From NCBI RefSeq assembly GCF_030407435.1, contig NZ_JASDDK010000006.1, positions 62,001 to 126,000 on the forward strand: DNA of 64,000 nt, given 5' to 3'. The stretch is from Winogradskyella bathintestinalis. GTDB lineage: Bacteria > Bacteroidota > Bacteroidia > Flavobacteriales > Flavobacteriaceae. A program made the position numbers and the translations under genes. Positions 7,894 through 16,742 of the stretch are shown one piece after another; position 1 is the stretch's first letter, and each line of letters starts with the position of its first letter. The notes beneath the pieces were generated by a model. The model did no database searches. It had not been told where the DNA came from and was given only the letters and a program-made list of their open reading frames with translations.

Positions 7894-8871
7894 TTATTTT
7901 TTTCGATCAATAACATAATCGACCATGAGCTTTAGAGATGCTCTATAAGGTGATTCTGGATATGTAGCCAATAAAGTTAAGGCCTCTTCTTGAAATGCTT
8001 TCATTTTTGAAACCGCATAATCCAGACCACCACGCGCTTTCACAAAAGCAATGACTTCTTTTACACGTTTTTTATCTTTATTATGATTCTTCACCGAATT
8101 AATCAGCCAGGATTTTTCTTTTTTCGTACAGTTATTTAAGACATATATTAAAGGTAAAGTCATTTTTTGCTCCTTAATATCTATACCTGTTGGTTTCCCA
8201 ATGGCTTCTTGACCGTAATCGAACAAATCATCTTTAATCTGAAATGCCATGCCTATTAACTCACCAAACTTGCGCATGGTTTCTACTTCTGACGAATTTG
8301 GTTTTACAGATGCTGCTCCTAAACTACAACAAGCAGCAATTAAAGTAGCTGTTTTTTGTCGGATAATTTCATAATAGACCGCTTCTGTGATATCTAATTG
8401 TCTGGCTTTTTCTATTTGAAGCAATTCTCCTTCGCTCATTTCACGAACCGCAACAGAGATAATTTTTAGTAAATCGAAATCATTATTGTCAATAGATAAT
8501 AAAAGTCCCTTGGATAATAAAAAGTCTCCAATAAGAACCGCTATTTTATTTTTCCAAAGGGCATTAATTGAAAAGAATCCTCGTCTTCGGTTACTATCAT
8601 CCACCACATCATCATGTACCAATGTCGCTGTATGAATCAACTCAATAACCGAAGCACCTCTGTAGGTGCGTTCACTTACTTCACCATTATTCATCATTTT
8701 GGCCACCAAGAACACAAACATTGGTCGCATCTGTTTGCCTTTTCGATTAACAATGTAATGGGTAATTCGATTTAGCAATGCGACTTTACTAGCCATAGAG
8801 AGTTGAAACTTTTGCTCAAAGAGTTCCATTTCGTAGGCTATAGGTTGTTTTATTTGTTCTGTTATTTTCAT
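7894..8871 (-). CDS. Polyprenyl diphosphate synthase (trans-isoprenyl, probably the menaquinone side-chain enzyme)
   Basis: A 325-residue trans-prenyltransferase that chains isopentenyl diphosphate units. The first Asp-rich motif is DDVVD (D87, D88, D91, followed by DSNRRRG) and the second is KDDLFD (D214, D215, D218). The RRxxRP-like region is represented by KGKQMRPMF. Length and motifs fit octaprenyl/solanesyl-type long-chain synthases that make the menaquinone tail; chain length cannot be read with confidence from sequence alone. It is transcribed leftward, divergent from the secreted protein at 9014. Confidence 0.9.
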   Translation of the reverse strand: MKITEQIKQPIAYEMELFEQKFQLSMASKVALLNRITHYIVNRKGKQMRPMFVFLVAKMMNNGEVSERTYRGASVIELIHTATLVHDDVVDDSNRRRGFFSINALWKNKIAVLIGDFLLSKGLLLSIDNNDFDLLKIISVAVREMSEGELLQIEKARQLDITEAVYYEIIRQKTATLIAACCSLGAASVKPNSSEVETMRKFGELIGMAFQIKDDLFDYGQEAIGKPTGIDIKEQKMTLPLIYVLNNCTKKEKSWLINSVKNHNKDKKRVKEVIAFVKARGGLDYAVSKMKAFQEEALTLLATYPESPYRASLKLMVDYVIDRKK

Positions 8872-9013
8872 TTAGCAGATAAGAGATGACTTATTTTGCA
8901 AAACTACAAATAATGATGATTGTTTTTTGCGAAAAGATGAATAATGCAGTTTTAACATTTTTACTCAAAAATATTTGTAACTTTAGGCAATTAATTTTTA
9001 AAACTAAAAACAC

Positions 9014-10618
9014 ATGAAAAAAATTACTTTATTTATTTTAACCTTATGCATAAGCTTTATGAGTTATGCTCAATTTCCTGAAAGCTTTGATGGTGGAGCC
9101 GCAATCCCTGCAGGATGGGCTGAATTCACAGGAGCAAACGGATTAGATCCCGTAAACCAATGGGCAGTTAACGATGAAGAAGATTACATGGTTGTAAGAT
9201 GGTCCGAAATTCTTGGTGAAGGACAACTTGCACAAGATTGGTTAGTAACGCCTCAAGTTGCTATTACAGCAACAACAAACCTGCTAACTTTTGACATGAC
9301 AGATTTTAACGAACCAGATTATGGCTCAGAAGTTACTGTTAGAGTTTCTACTGATGCAAGTCAAACAAATATTGCACCTTTTACTACGGTATTAACAATT
9401 GATGAACTTGACACAAATGGGGGAGCATTTCTAGCTTGGGAGGTAGATTTATCTGCTTACATAGGAAGTTCTGTTTATGTAGCATTTGTTATGGAAAATA
9501 ATGATGGAGATGCTTGGGGTCTTGATAATGTAGATTTTACAGAAGTACCCTCTTGTGTTCCACCTACTGAATTTATAGCTGAAGCTGCTACCACTTCTTC
9601 TTTTGAAATTAGCTGGTCTGATTCTAACACTGGAACTCCAACATGGGATATTGAATGGGGAGCTGAAAATTTCTTACTAGGATCTGGTACAATGGTAAAT
9701 GGATTAACAGAAACAACATATAATTTTTCTGGTTTAACTGCTAGTACTACATACGCATTTTATATCAGAACCAATTGTGGTACTGCAGACGGTACTTCTG
9801 ATTGGATCGGTCCTGTAACCTTCACATCTAATACTGATTGTGCATCTTATGGAATACCGTATGATGAAACTTTTGATAATGACGGTGCTTTTACAACTTG
9901 TTATACAACAGAAGACGTTGATGGCAACACACTTTCTTGGATTACACAACAAGATTTAGATTTAGATGCAGATGGTACAGTAGAAACTTTCGCAACTAAT
10001 GCAAGTGGTACGGCAGATTTTACAAATAAAGATGATTGGTTTTTTAGCCCTGCCTTAGAATTAACTGGTGGTACAGAGTACGAATTTTCATCTGCTTACA
10101 ATGTTTTACAAGGAAACGAAATTGCAAGCTTAGAAGCCTTCATAATGGATGGCCCATCGTCTACAGCCAACGTAGTTGCAACATTATTCTCTAATGAGAA
10201 TTTCACAACTCAAGGTGAATTTGCCACATTAGAAGCATTGGCTTATCAAGAATCAAATACTTTCACACCTTCAACAACAGGTGATTACTATATTGCATAT
10301 CGTTCATTTGGACCTCAGGGTGGTGGATTTCTTCTCCTTTTTAATTCTAGTTTAAATACAACTTTAAGCGTAGACGGATTTGAACAAGCTACATTTAGTC
10401 ATTTCTATAATAAGGACAGTGAAGTTCTAAACTTAGAATCTGCAACATCAACTTTTACTAACGTAGAACTATATTCGATTACAGGTAAGAAAATATTAAG
10501 TAGTAAACTATCAAATAGTACGGAAAATATTGATGTTTCGAAGCTTAGTACTGGAGTATATTTAGCGAAAGTAAATATGAATGGTCAAATTAAGACTATT
10601 AAATTTGTTAAGAACTAA
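9014..10618 (+). CDS. Secreted adhesin-like protein with fibronectin III domain and T9SS sorting domain
   Basis: A 534-residue secreted protein. Signal peptide 1-19 (KKITLFILTLCISFMSYA). Residues about 20-178 form a cleaved-adhesin/choice-of-anchor J-like jelly roll (ESFDGGAAIPAGW..., DWLVTPQV, VYVAFVMENNDGDAWGLDNV). A fibronectin type III domain follows at about 181-272 (PPTEFIAEAATTSSFEISW), then a second jelly-roll-like region to about 450. The last 75 residues are a type A T9SS C-terminal sorting domain (VELYSITGKKI, STGVYLAKV, ending IKFVKN). It should be exported by the type IX system and kept at or released from the surface. No catalytic motif is visible; binding to polymers or surfaces is a guess. 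Confidence 0.88.
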   Translation: MKKITLFILTLCISFMSYAQFPESFDGGAAIPAGWAEFTGANGLDPVNQWAVNDEEDYMVVRWSEILGEGQLAQDWLVTPQVAITATTNLLTFDMTDFNEPDYGSEVTVRVSTDASQTNIAPFTTVLTIDELDTNGGAFLAWEVDLSAYIGSSVYVAFVMENNDGDAWGLDNVDFTEVPSCVPPTEFIAEAATTSSFEISWSDSNTGTPTWDIEWGAENFLLGSGTMVNGLTETTYNFSGLTASTTYAFYIRTNCGTADGTSDWIGPVTFTSNTDCASYGIPYDETFDNDGAFTTCYTTEDVDGNTLSWITQQDLDLDADGTVETFATNASGTADFTNKDDWFFSPALELTGGTEYEFSSAYNVLQGNEIASLEAFIMDGPSSTANVVATLFSNENFTTQGEFATLEALAYQESNTFTPSTTGDYYIAYRSFGPQGGGFLLLFNSSLNTTLSVDGFEQATFSHFYNKDSEVLNLESATSTFTNVELYSITGKKILSSKLSNSTENIDVSKLSTGVYLAKVNMNGQIKTIKFVKN

Positions 10619-10636
10619 TTACTTTATTTAGTATGG

Positions 10637-10663
10637 AAAAAGCGGCAATTGCCGCTTTTTTTT
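10637..10663 (+). terminator. Intrinsic terminator after the T9SS protein gene
   Basis: AAAAAGCGGCAA followed directly by TTGCCGCTTTTT and more T, a perfect GC-rich palindrome 18 bases past the stop codon at 10618. It is also usable by the convergent rlmN gene, whose coding end is at 10686. Confidence 0.9.
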
Positions 10664-10685
10664 ATGTCTAAATCTAAAATATATT

Positions 10686-11726
10686 CTAACTTTTATTAGC
10701 CAACTGCCCACAGGCAGCATCAATATCCTTGCCTCTACTTCGTCTTACGGTGACTGTAATATTATTGGCTTCGAGAATAGAGACATACATATCTATAACT
10801 TTTGAATTAGCTTGTTGAAACTCACCATCATCGATAGGATTATATTCTATTAGGTTCACTTTACTTGGTGCAAATTTGCAAAACTCCACTAAGGCTTCGG
10901 CATCTTTTCGTTGGTCGTTAATGCCGTCCCAAATTACATACTCATACGTAATTCTGTTTTTTGTTGCTGCGTACCAATATTGTAAGGCTTCTCTTAAATC
11001 CGTTAAAGGAAATGTTGCATTAAACGGCATAATTGAGGTACGGATGTCATCTATGGCAGAATGTAATGATACGGCTAACTTAAACTTTACGTTGTCGTCA
11101 GCCATTTTTTTAATCATTTTTGGAACACCTGATGTGGACACCACAATTCGTTTTGGCGACATACCTAAACCTTCAGGTGAGGTGATTTTATCAATAGCCT
11201 TAAGTACATTATTATAATTCATTAAGGGTTCTCCCATTCCCATAAACACAATATTACTTAAAGGTCTGTTGTGGTATAATCTACTTTCGTTATCTATGGC
11301 CACCACTTGATCGTAAATTTCATCGGGATTGAGATTACGCATGCGTTTTAATCGTGATGTTGCACAAAACCTACAATCGAGACTGCATCCTACTTGCGAC
11401 GATACACATGCTGTAGTTCTCGTTGCGGTTGGAATGAGCACGGACTCTACAATTAAATTATCATGAAGTCTCACAGCATTTTTAATAGTACCATCAGCGC
11501 TGCGTTGCATCTGATCTACTTTTATATGATTAATGACAAAATTATCTTCAAGCATTTGCCGTGTTTCTAAAGAGATGTTGGTCATATCCTCAAAACTATA
11601 TGCTGATTTTTGCCATAACCATTCATAAACCTGATTTCCTCTAAAAGCTTTATCTCCTTGTTTTACAAAGAATTCTCTCAGTTGGTCTTTGGTTAGCGCT
11701 CGAATATCTTTCTTTTTTGTTTCCAT
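10686..11726 (-). CDS. rlmN: 23S rRNA A2503 / tRNA A37 C2-methyltransferase RlmN
   Basis: Radical SAM enzyme that methylates C2 of adenosine 2503 in 23S rRNA and A37 in some tRNAs. The [4Fe-4S]-binding CxxxCxxC is in GCSLDCRFCATS (C114, C118, C121). The C-terminal cysteine in DAACGQ (about C339) should be the methyl-carrying residue, with its partner in the TTACVSS stretch (C107). The length of 346 residues is normal. ATG at 11726 (METKKKDIRALT) is preferred to an upstream TTG at 11735 because it matches the usual N-terminus. It lies downstream of queA, separated by that gene's terminator. Confidence 0.96.
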   Translation of the reverse strand: METKKKDIRALTKDQLREFFVKQGDKAFRGNQVYEWLWQKSAYSFEDMTNISLETRQMLEDNFVINHIKVDQMQRSADGTIKNAVRLHDNLIVESVLIPTATRTTACVSSQVGCSLDCRFCATSRLKRMRNLNPDEIYDQVVAIDNESRLYHNRPLSNIVFMGMGEPLMNYNNVLKAIDKITSPEGLGMSPKRIVVSTSGVPKMIKKMADDNVKFKLAVSLHSAIDDIRTSIMPFNATFPLTDLREALQYWYAATKNRITYEYVIWDGINDQRKDAEALVEFCKFAPSKVNLIEYNPIDDGEFQQANSKVIDMYVSILEANNITVTVRRSRGKDIDAACGQLANKS

Positions 11727-11770
11727 CTTATGCAAAAGTACTTAAATGAATTTGGTTTTTTCTTAAAACA

Positions 11771-11797
11771 AAAAAAAGCCTCAACAAGGAGGCTTTT
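11771..11797 (-). terminator. Intrinsic terminator downstream of queA
   Basis: On the minus strand AAAAGCCTC, a six-base loop and GAGGCTTTT are followed by a long T run, 20 bases past the queA stop. It suggests rlmN is transcribed mainly from its own promoter. Confidence 0.85.
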
Positions 11798-11818
11798 AAT
11801 TATATCTAAAGGTCTTAA

Positions 11819-12868
11819 TTAGATGATAAGCATCGCATCACCATAAGAATAAAACTTGTACTTTTCTTTTACAGCTTCTTCGTAGGCTTTTTTCATAAAA
11901 TCATGCCCAGCAAATGCCGATGTCATCATTAACAAAGTTGATTTTGGAGTATGAAAATTGGTAATCATACAATTAGCAATACTAAAATCATAAGGAGGAA
12001 ATATAAATTTATTCGTCCAACCGTCATATTCGTTTAATCTGCCATTTGAAGATACAGAACTTTCTATAGTACGCATTGAGGTCGTTCCTACAGCACAAAC
12101 ACGTTTTTTATTTTCTATGGCGTTATTCACCACATCGGCTGCTCCTTTAGTAATAATGATTTCCTCACTATCCATTTTGTGCTTAGATAAATCTTCTACC
12201 TCAACCGGATTAAAAGTACCTAAACCAACATGTAATGTTACTTCTGCTGTTTTAACCCCTTTAATTTCTAGTCGTTTTAGTAAATGTTTAGAAAAGTGTA
12301 ACCCAGCGGTTGGTGCCGCTACAGCTCCTTCGTTTTTTGCATATATAGTTTGATAACGCTCTTCATCTTCTGGCTCAACTTCTCTATTAATATACTTTGG
12401 TAACGGAGTCTCACCGAGTTGCGTTAATTTTGTTCTGAAATCCGAGTAAGAACCATCGTATAGAAAACGTAATGTTCTTCCGCGCGAGGTAGTGTTATCT
12501 ATTACTTCCGCTACAAGCGTTTCATCGTCACCAAAATATAATTTATTACCTATTCTGATTTTTCGTGCCGGATCTACCAAAACATCCCAAAGTCGTTGAT
12601 CTTGGTTTAATTCTCGTAACAAAAATACTTCGATACGCGCTCCCGTTTTTTCTTTATTACCATATAAACGCGCAGGGAAAACTTTGGTATCATTCATAAT
12701 CATCACATCACCTTCATCAAAATAATCGATAATATCTTTGAATTGCTTGTGTTCAATAGTTTGTTTTGCTCTATTTAGCACCATTAATCGCGATTCATCC
12801 CTGTGTTCTGCAGGATGCTCGGCAAGTAATTCGTCGGGAAGGTCAAAACTAAAATGTGATAATTTCAT
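11819..12868 (-). CDS. queA: tRNA preQ1(34) S-adenosylmethionine ribosyltransferase-isomerase
   Basis: QueA transfers the ribosyl group of SAM to preQ1 at the wobble position of GUN tRNAs, giving epoxyqueuosine. The 349-residue protein starts with the family opening [28 protein letters not shown] (written in parts: [11 protein letters not shown], then [12 protein letters not shown]) and contains [37 protein letters not shown] and [12 protein letters not shown], all hallmarks of the family. The ATG at 12868 is clear. It is the next leftward gene after aroA, separated by 272 bases that hold small inverted and direct repeats. No preQ1 riboswitch is seen in front of it. Confidence 0.96.
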   Translation of the reverse strand: MKLSHFSFDLPDELLAEHPAEHRDESRLMVLNRAKQTIEHKQFKDIIDYFDEGDVMIMNDTKVFPARLYGNKEKTGARIEVFLLRELNQDQRLWDVLVDPARKIRIGNKLYFGDDETLVAEVIDNTTSRGRTLRFLYDGSYSDFRTKLTQLGETPLPKYINREVEPEDEERYQTIYAKNEGAVAAPTAGLHFSKHLLKRLEIKGVKTAEVTLHVGLGTFNPVEVEDLSKHKMDSEEIIITKGAADVVNNAIENKKRVCAVGTTSMRTIESSVSSNGRLNEYDGWTNKFIFPPYDFSIANCMITNFHTPKSTLLMMTSAFAGHDFMKKAYEEAVKEKYKFYSYGDAMLII

Positions 12869-12952
12869 GTGTTTATATTTATTGTTATTATGGTCACATG
12901 CCCTATGTTATTAATTCATCTTAAACGAGATAAAAATTAGAGCAAGCGTATG

Positions 12953-13079
12953 ATACACGTATAGTGTATTTTTAGAAGTTGCAAATATACAATCTCAAAA
13001 TAGGCGTTGTCAAGTAAATAGGTGTTTATTTTATTAAAAAGGCTCAAATCGCGTACTGAAACGAGTTCAGCTCAAATCG
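12953..13079. repeat. Small inverted and direct repeats upstream of queA
   Basis: ATACAC/GTGTAT (12953-12958 and 12964-12969) form a short hairpin with a five-base loop. Further out, GCTCAAATCG occurs twice (13042-13051 and 13070-13079) on either side of a CTGAA...TTCAG hairpin (13056-13070). They occupy the aroA-queA gap. They could be operator or repeat-family remnants; the sequence does not say which. Confidence 0.4.
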
Positions 13080-13140
13080 TTGTTAGTAATTAATCTTATA
13101 AATCATTACTATAATAAATACTGTCAAATAAGCCTTTGCT

Positions 13141-14376
13141 TTAATTTATTGAAAAATTAATTCCAATAGTTTCTAAATCGTCCCAAAATTGAGGATAAGA
13201 TTTACTTACTACATCAGCATTTTCTATTATTATAGAAGTTTTTAAACCCAATGGTGCAAATGCCATTGCCATTCTGTGATCGTTATAAGTGGCTATAGCA
13301 ATATCTCTATTAATTTTTTTAGACGATTTTAAATGCAGCGTGGCATCAGTGATAATTACTTCACCGCCTAATTTTTCTAATTCGGTTTTAAGTGCCAATA
13401 AGCGATCTGTTTCTTTAATCTTTAAGGTATGTAAACCAACCATATAACATTCTAAACCTAAACCAAATGCGGTTACAGCTATAGTTTGTGCAATATCTGG
13501 AGCGTTTTTTAAGTCTAACTCGATTTTTGATTGCTGACTTACAGCAGTCCGTTTTTTAAGGGTAATTTGATGATTATTAAAATGGGTTTCCACACCGAAG
13601 TTTTTATAAATAGTGGCCAAAACCGAATCACCTTGTAAGCTTTCTTTTTTGTAAGCCGTTATTGTGATCTCCGTGCCAACTTCACTTAATGCAACAAGAC
13701 TATAAAAATAAGAGGCAGAAGACCAGTCTGACTCCACTGTTAGGGTTTGCGGTTTTAGGTTCGCGACTTGTGGTTTTATAGTGATTACATTGTCAATAAA
13801 AATTGTTTCTACACCTAAAGAATCTAACAAACTCAATGTCATTTTAATATAAGGGACGGATGTAATTTTGCCATTTAAGGTAATTTCTAAACCGTTTTCT
13901 AATTTCGAAGCTATTAGAATTAATGCCGAAATGTACTGACTGCTCACATTTGCCGCTAAACTCACTTCTTTTTTAGTGAGTTTTTTTCCAACTATTTTTA
14001 ATGGTGGAAAGCCATCATTTTCTAGATAGTTGATATCTGCACCCAAATGTTTTAGTGCATCGACCAAAATTTTAATTGGCCGTTCTTTCATACGTGAAGA
14101 CCCAGTTATAGTTACTTCCCTACGCTCTTGAATTGCAAAATACGCCGTTAAAAAACGCATAGCTGTACCTGCATGATGGATATCTATAACCGCATCAGTT
14201 GATGCTATGGCTCTCTGCATCAATACAGAATCGTCTGAATTAGAGATGTTTTCAATATTAATTTGAGGATATAAGGCTTTCAACAACAATAAGCGATTAG
14301 ATTCACTTTTTGAACCGGTAATAGGAATTGTAAATTTGCGTGATGCTATTTTAGATTTGGCGATGTGAATATCCAT
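13141..14376 (-). CDS. aroA: 3-phosphoshikimate 1-carboxyvinyltransferase (EPSP synthase)
   Basis: Sixth step of the shikimate pathway: phosphoenolpyruvate plus shikimate-3-phosphate gives EPSP. The 411-residue protein shows the PEP/S3P-binding GSKSESNRLLLL near residue 21, the HHAGTAMRFLTAY segment (family N-A-G-T-A-x-R-x-x), SSQYISALIL and the C-terminal TYNDHRMAMAFA motif. It is somewhat divergent from the proteobacterial enzyme (HAGT rather than NAGT), as is usual in Bacteroidetes. It is 36 bases downstream of the MazG-like gene and probably co-transcribed with it. Its product feeds the Phe/Tyr operon at 21188-25232. Confidence 0.95.
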   Translation of the reverse strand: MDIHIAKSKIASRKFTIPITGSKSESNRLLLLKALYPQINIENISNSDDSVLMQRAIASTDAVIDIHHAGTAMRFLTAYFAIQERREVTITGSSRMKERPIKILVDALKHLGADINYLENDGFPPLKIVGKKLTKKEVSLAANVSSQYISALILIASKLENGLEITLNGKITSVPYIKMTLSLLDSLGVETIFIDNVITIKPQVANLKPQTLTVESDWSSASYFYSLVALSEVGTEITITAYKKESLQGDSVLATIYKNFGVETHFNNHQITLKKRTAVSQQSKIELDLKNAPDIAQTIAVTAFGLGLECYMVGLHTLKIKETDRLLALKTELEKLGGEVIITDATLHLKSSKKINRDIAIATYNDHRMAMAFAPLGLKTSIIIENADVVSKSYPQFWDDLETIGINFSIN

Positions 14377-14412
14377 TGGTTGTACTGAAAAATTAGGTGT
14401 TGAATTACAAAA

Positions 14413-14739
14413 CTACTTTAATTTCTCGTTATTGTGATGCCTGTTATGATCTCGTTTGGTTTTTTTATCCATTTTTTTATCAAAAGCTTCTTGTAAGTCG
14501 ATACCTGTTTGATTAGCTAAACACAATACCACAAACATTACATCTGAGAGTTCTTCGCCTAAATCTTTATTCTTGTCACTTTCTTTTTCACTTTGTTCTC
14601 CATAACGTCTAGCTATAATACGTGCTACCTCACCAACCTCTTCTGTTAATTGTGCCATATTGGTCAGTTCATTAAAATAACGGACACCATGGGCATTAAT
14701 CCAATTATCAACTTCTTTTTGTGCGTTTTTTATATTCAT
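14413..14739 (-). CDS. MazG-like nucleotide pyrophosphohydrolase
   Basis: A 108-residue all-alpha NTP pyrophosphatase. The magnesium-binding pattern is seen in LTEEVGEVARIIARR (ExxE) and LGEELSDVMFVVLCLANQ (ExxD). The short length matches single-domain MazG-like/iMazG proteins that hydrolyse unwanted (d)NTPs to NMP and pyrophosphate. It starts 2 bases after the stop of the gene at 14742 when read leftward (that gene ends at 14742), so it is tightly coupled to the preceding DUF3857 gene and leads into aroA. The substrate is unknown. Confidence 0.85.
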   Translation of the reverse strand: MNIKNAQKEVDNWINAHGVRYFNELTNMAQLTEEVGEVARIIARRYGEQSEKESDKNKDLGEELSDVMFVVLCLANQTGIDLQEAFDKKMDKKTKRDHNRHHNNEKLK

Positions 14740-14741
14740 AT

Positions 14742-16694
14742 TTAGGCTTTGGTTAAAACTATTTGTTCTGTATGTTTTTCTACAATTTTACTGTAAAATG
14801 CTTTAAAATTAATATAATCTGATGGTAATATTAAAGGATTTAAAATATCTATTTGTGTATTTATTTGCAAATATTTGCCATTCTGACGTACAAGATATGT
14901 AAACTTTGCGTTAGCATCCGCAAACTCTACAGCTTCAGATTCTGGTAAAGATTCAACCACATAAGCTTCTGGTAGTTTAATATTTATATAGTATTTATCG
15001 GACTGTAGAATAACAAAATCTATAGGATACTGCCTTTCTTCTAATTTGAAAGGGTTTTCTTTTATAGCTAGAAATAAAAGTGGTGAAAAATAAATTTTAT
15101 CTCCAACTTCATCAATTCCGTCGGTTAATTCATAAACATAATTAACTTTTATAGGTTGTGTTGCATCTTTTATACTTTCTACATTTAATTCACTTATTTC
15201 TATATCGCCTTTATCTTTTTCCAAGGTTTTAACACGGTCTTCTTCCGTCATATTAGCAAATTCGTCCCTATAGAAATAAGCCATATAATCGGTTAGGTGT
15301 GATGCCACTTTCCCCGTAACGGAGAAATCTTCGTTAATAGAAATGTTAAGCATTGAAGACTCTGAAGACACTGTATTTGGTTGCAGATTTATCCATCGAG
15401 AGATATTTTGGTCTTTAATTAATCTTCCTTGCCAATTTAATACACGTTTAGGTAATACATTATTAGTACTGTACGTTTCGGTAGCGTCAATTAATAAAGT
15501 TTCATCACCATTTTGCACACTGCAAATAACGTAGTTAAATCCATCGATTGAAGGAAATAACGGAATGCCATTGTTTCTAGTACTTAATACCACCGGATTT
15601 GCATTCACTCCTTGAGATCGCAGCATAGATACCACCATTAAATTGATGTCGGCAACGTTGCCTTCGCCTTCTTTGTAAGCAGAACGCACTCCTTTTTGAG
15701 CAAATTTCCCATGCTTTCCATTCCATTTTACCCTAGTTTTTACCAAATTTTCAATTATAAACGCTTTTTCAAAATCATTATCAACCCCAACTAAAGCAGT
15801 TTCTAAATCTTCTTTATAAATATTAAACGCTCGTAATTGTTTTCCAAAATTCTCACTGTTATTAATAGTTTTTGAAACTTCCTCCCAAGACGATGAGAAT
15901 GATTTTTCTATGATTTTTAAATTATTTAAATACGCCGTAAGTTCCATCGCCATTTTGCTTCTATAATTATTGATGTTTCCAGAATAGGCCTCGGTTCTCA
16001 ATGCTGGAATATCCACTTCGTTTACAGTTAAAACATTAATTTTATAAGCAAATGGAACGGTTGTATTTTCCGAGTTTTCAACTACTTTTGGTAAATAAAC
16101 TGCTTGAAAATTAAACTGTTTATTGTATACAAAATATTCTGGTGTTGCAATTTTAACTTCTAATTTGTTAATTGGAATACTAAACTGAAAAATGATATCG
16201 TCAATACTATATCTGGTAGAACTCACTTTGTATTTATATTCTATAATAGTACCTTCTTTAACGTTTGGCAATGTAAAGGAACTAATATCAGTATATTCAG
16301 TATAATCCTCTTGAAATTTCCCATCACTTTTAAGTTTATCTTTTTCAATCTTACCATTACTAAGATTATAAGTATAAGCTTTTAAACCTGTGAGATTTTC
16401 TTTTTGGCCCCTACCTTTATATAAGTACACTTTTTTAGTTGCCCAATCAAAACCGTCTTTATTGTATATCTTAACACGCTCATGAATTTCTCGTTCTTGA
16501 ATAAAACCCTGACTTTCTGTATAAAAGAAACTAATTTTTTCGTTTCTATACAAGATGGCAGCGGAAGCAGCAGAATCTTTAGCATGATATTTTTCTTGTA
16601 ATTCTTCTTTAGATATTTTTCCAAATTTAAAATTTTGCGACTTACAAAAATTAGTAAAAAACACAATGGTGAAAATAAGTAACACTTGCTTCAT
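14742..16694 (-). CDS. DUF3857 / transglutaminase-like domain secreted protein
   Basis: A 650-residue exported protein. Signal peptide about 1-19 (KQVLLIFTIVFFTNFCKS), a DUF3857 beta-sandwich over about 60-250 (YKGRGQKENLTGLKAYTYN, EGTIIEYKYKV, IDDIIFQFSIPINKLEV), a transglutaminase-like core over about 300-405 (EKAFIIENLVKTRVKWNG, GNVADINLMVVSMLRSQGVNA, TLLIDAT) and a C-terminal beta domain. The usual active-site Cys of the GDCK-type motif is replaced (GNVADIN), so it is probably not a working protease or transglutaminase. It is the second of two tandem paralogues. Role unknown; a periplasmic or surface binding function is plausible. Confidence 0.82.
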   Translation of the reverse strand: MKQVLLIFTIVFFTNFCKSQNFKFGKISKEELQEKYHAKDSAASAAILYRNEKISFFYTESQGFIQEREIHERVKIYNKDGFDWATKKVYLYKGRGQKENLTGLKAYTYNLSNGKIEKDKLKSDGKFQEDYTEYTDISSFTLPNVKEGTIIEYKYKVSSTRYSIDDIIFQFSIPINKLEVKIATPEYFVYNKQFNFQAVYLPKVVENSENTTVPFAYKINVLTVNEVDIPALRTEAYSGNINNYRSKMAMELTAYLNNLKIIEKSFSSSWEEVSKTINNSENFGKQLRAFNIYKEDLETALVGVDNDFEKAFIIENLVKTRVKWNGKHGKFAQKGVRSAYKEGEGNVADINLMVVSMLRSQGVNANPVVLSTRNNGIPLFPSIDGFNYVICSVQNGDETLLIDATETYSTNNVLPKRVLNWQGRLIKDQNISRWINLQPNTVSSESSMLNISINEDFSVTGKVASHLTDYMAYFYRDEFANMTEEDRVKTLEKDKGDIEISELNVESIKDATQPIKVNYVYELTDGIDEVGDKIYFSPLLFLAIKENPFKLEERQYPIDFVILQSDKYYINIKLPEAYVVESLPESEAVEFADANAKFTYLVRQNGKYLQINTQIDILNPLILPSDYINFKAFYSKIVEKHTEQIVLTKA

Positions 16695-16742
16695 AATTTA
16701 TTGATATTAAGTTTGGTTTGGTTATAATTTGACGTATAAGAA

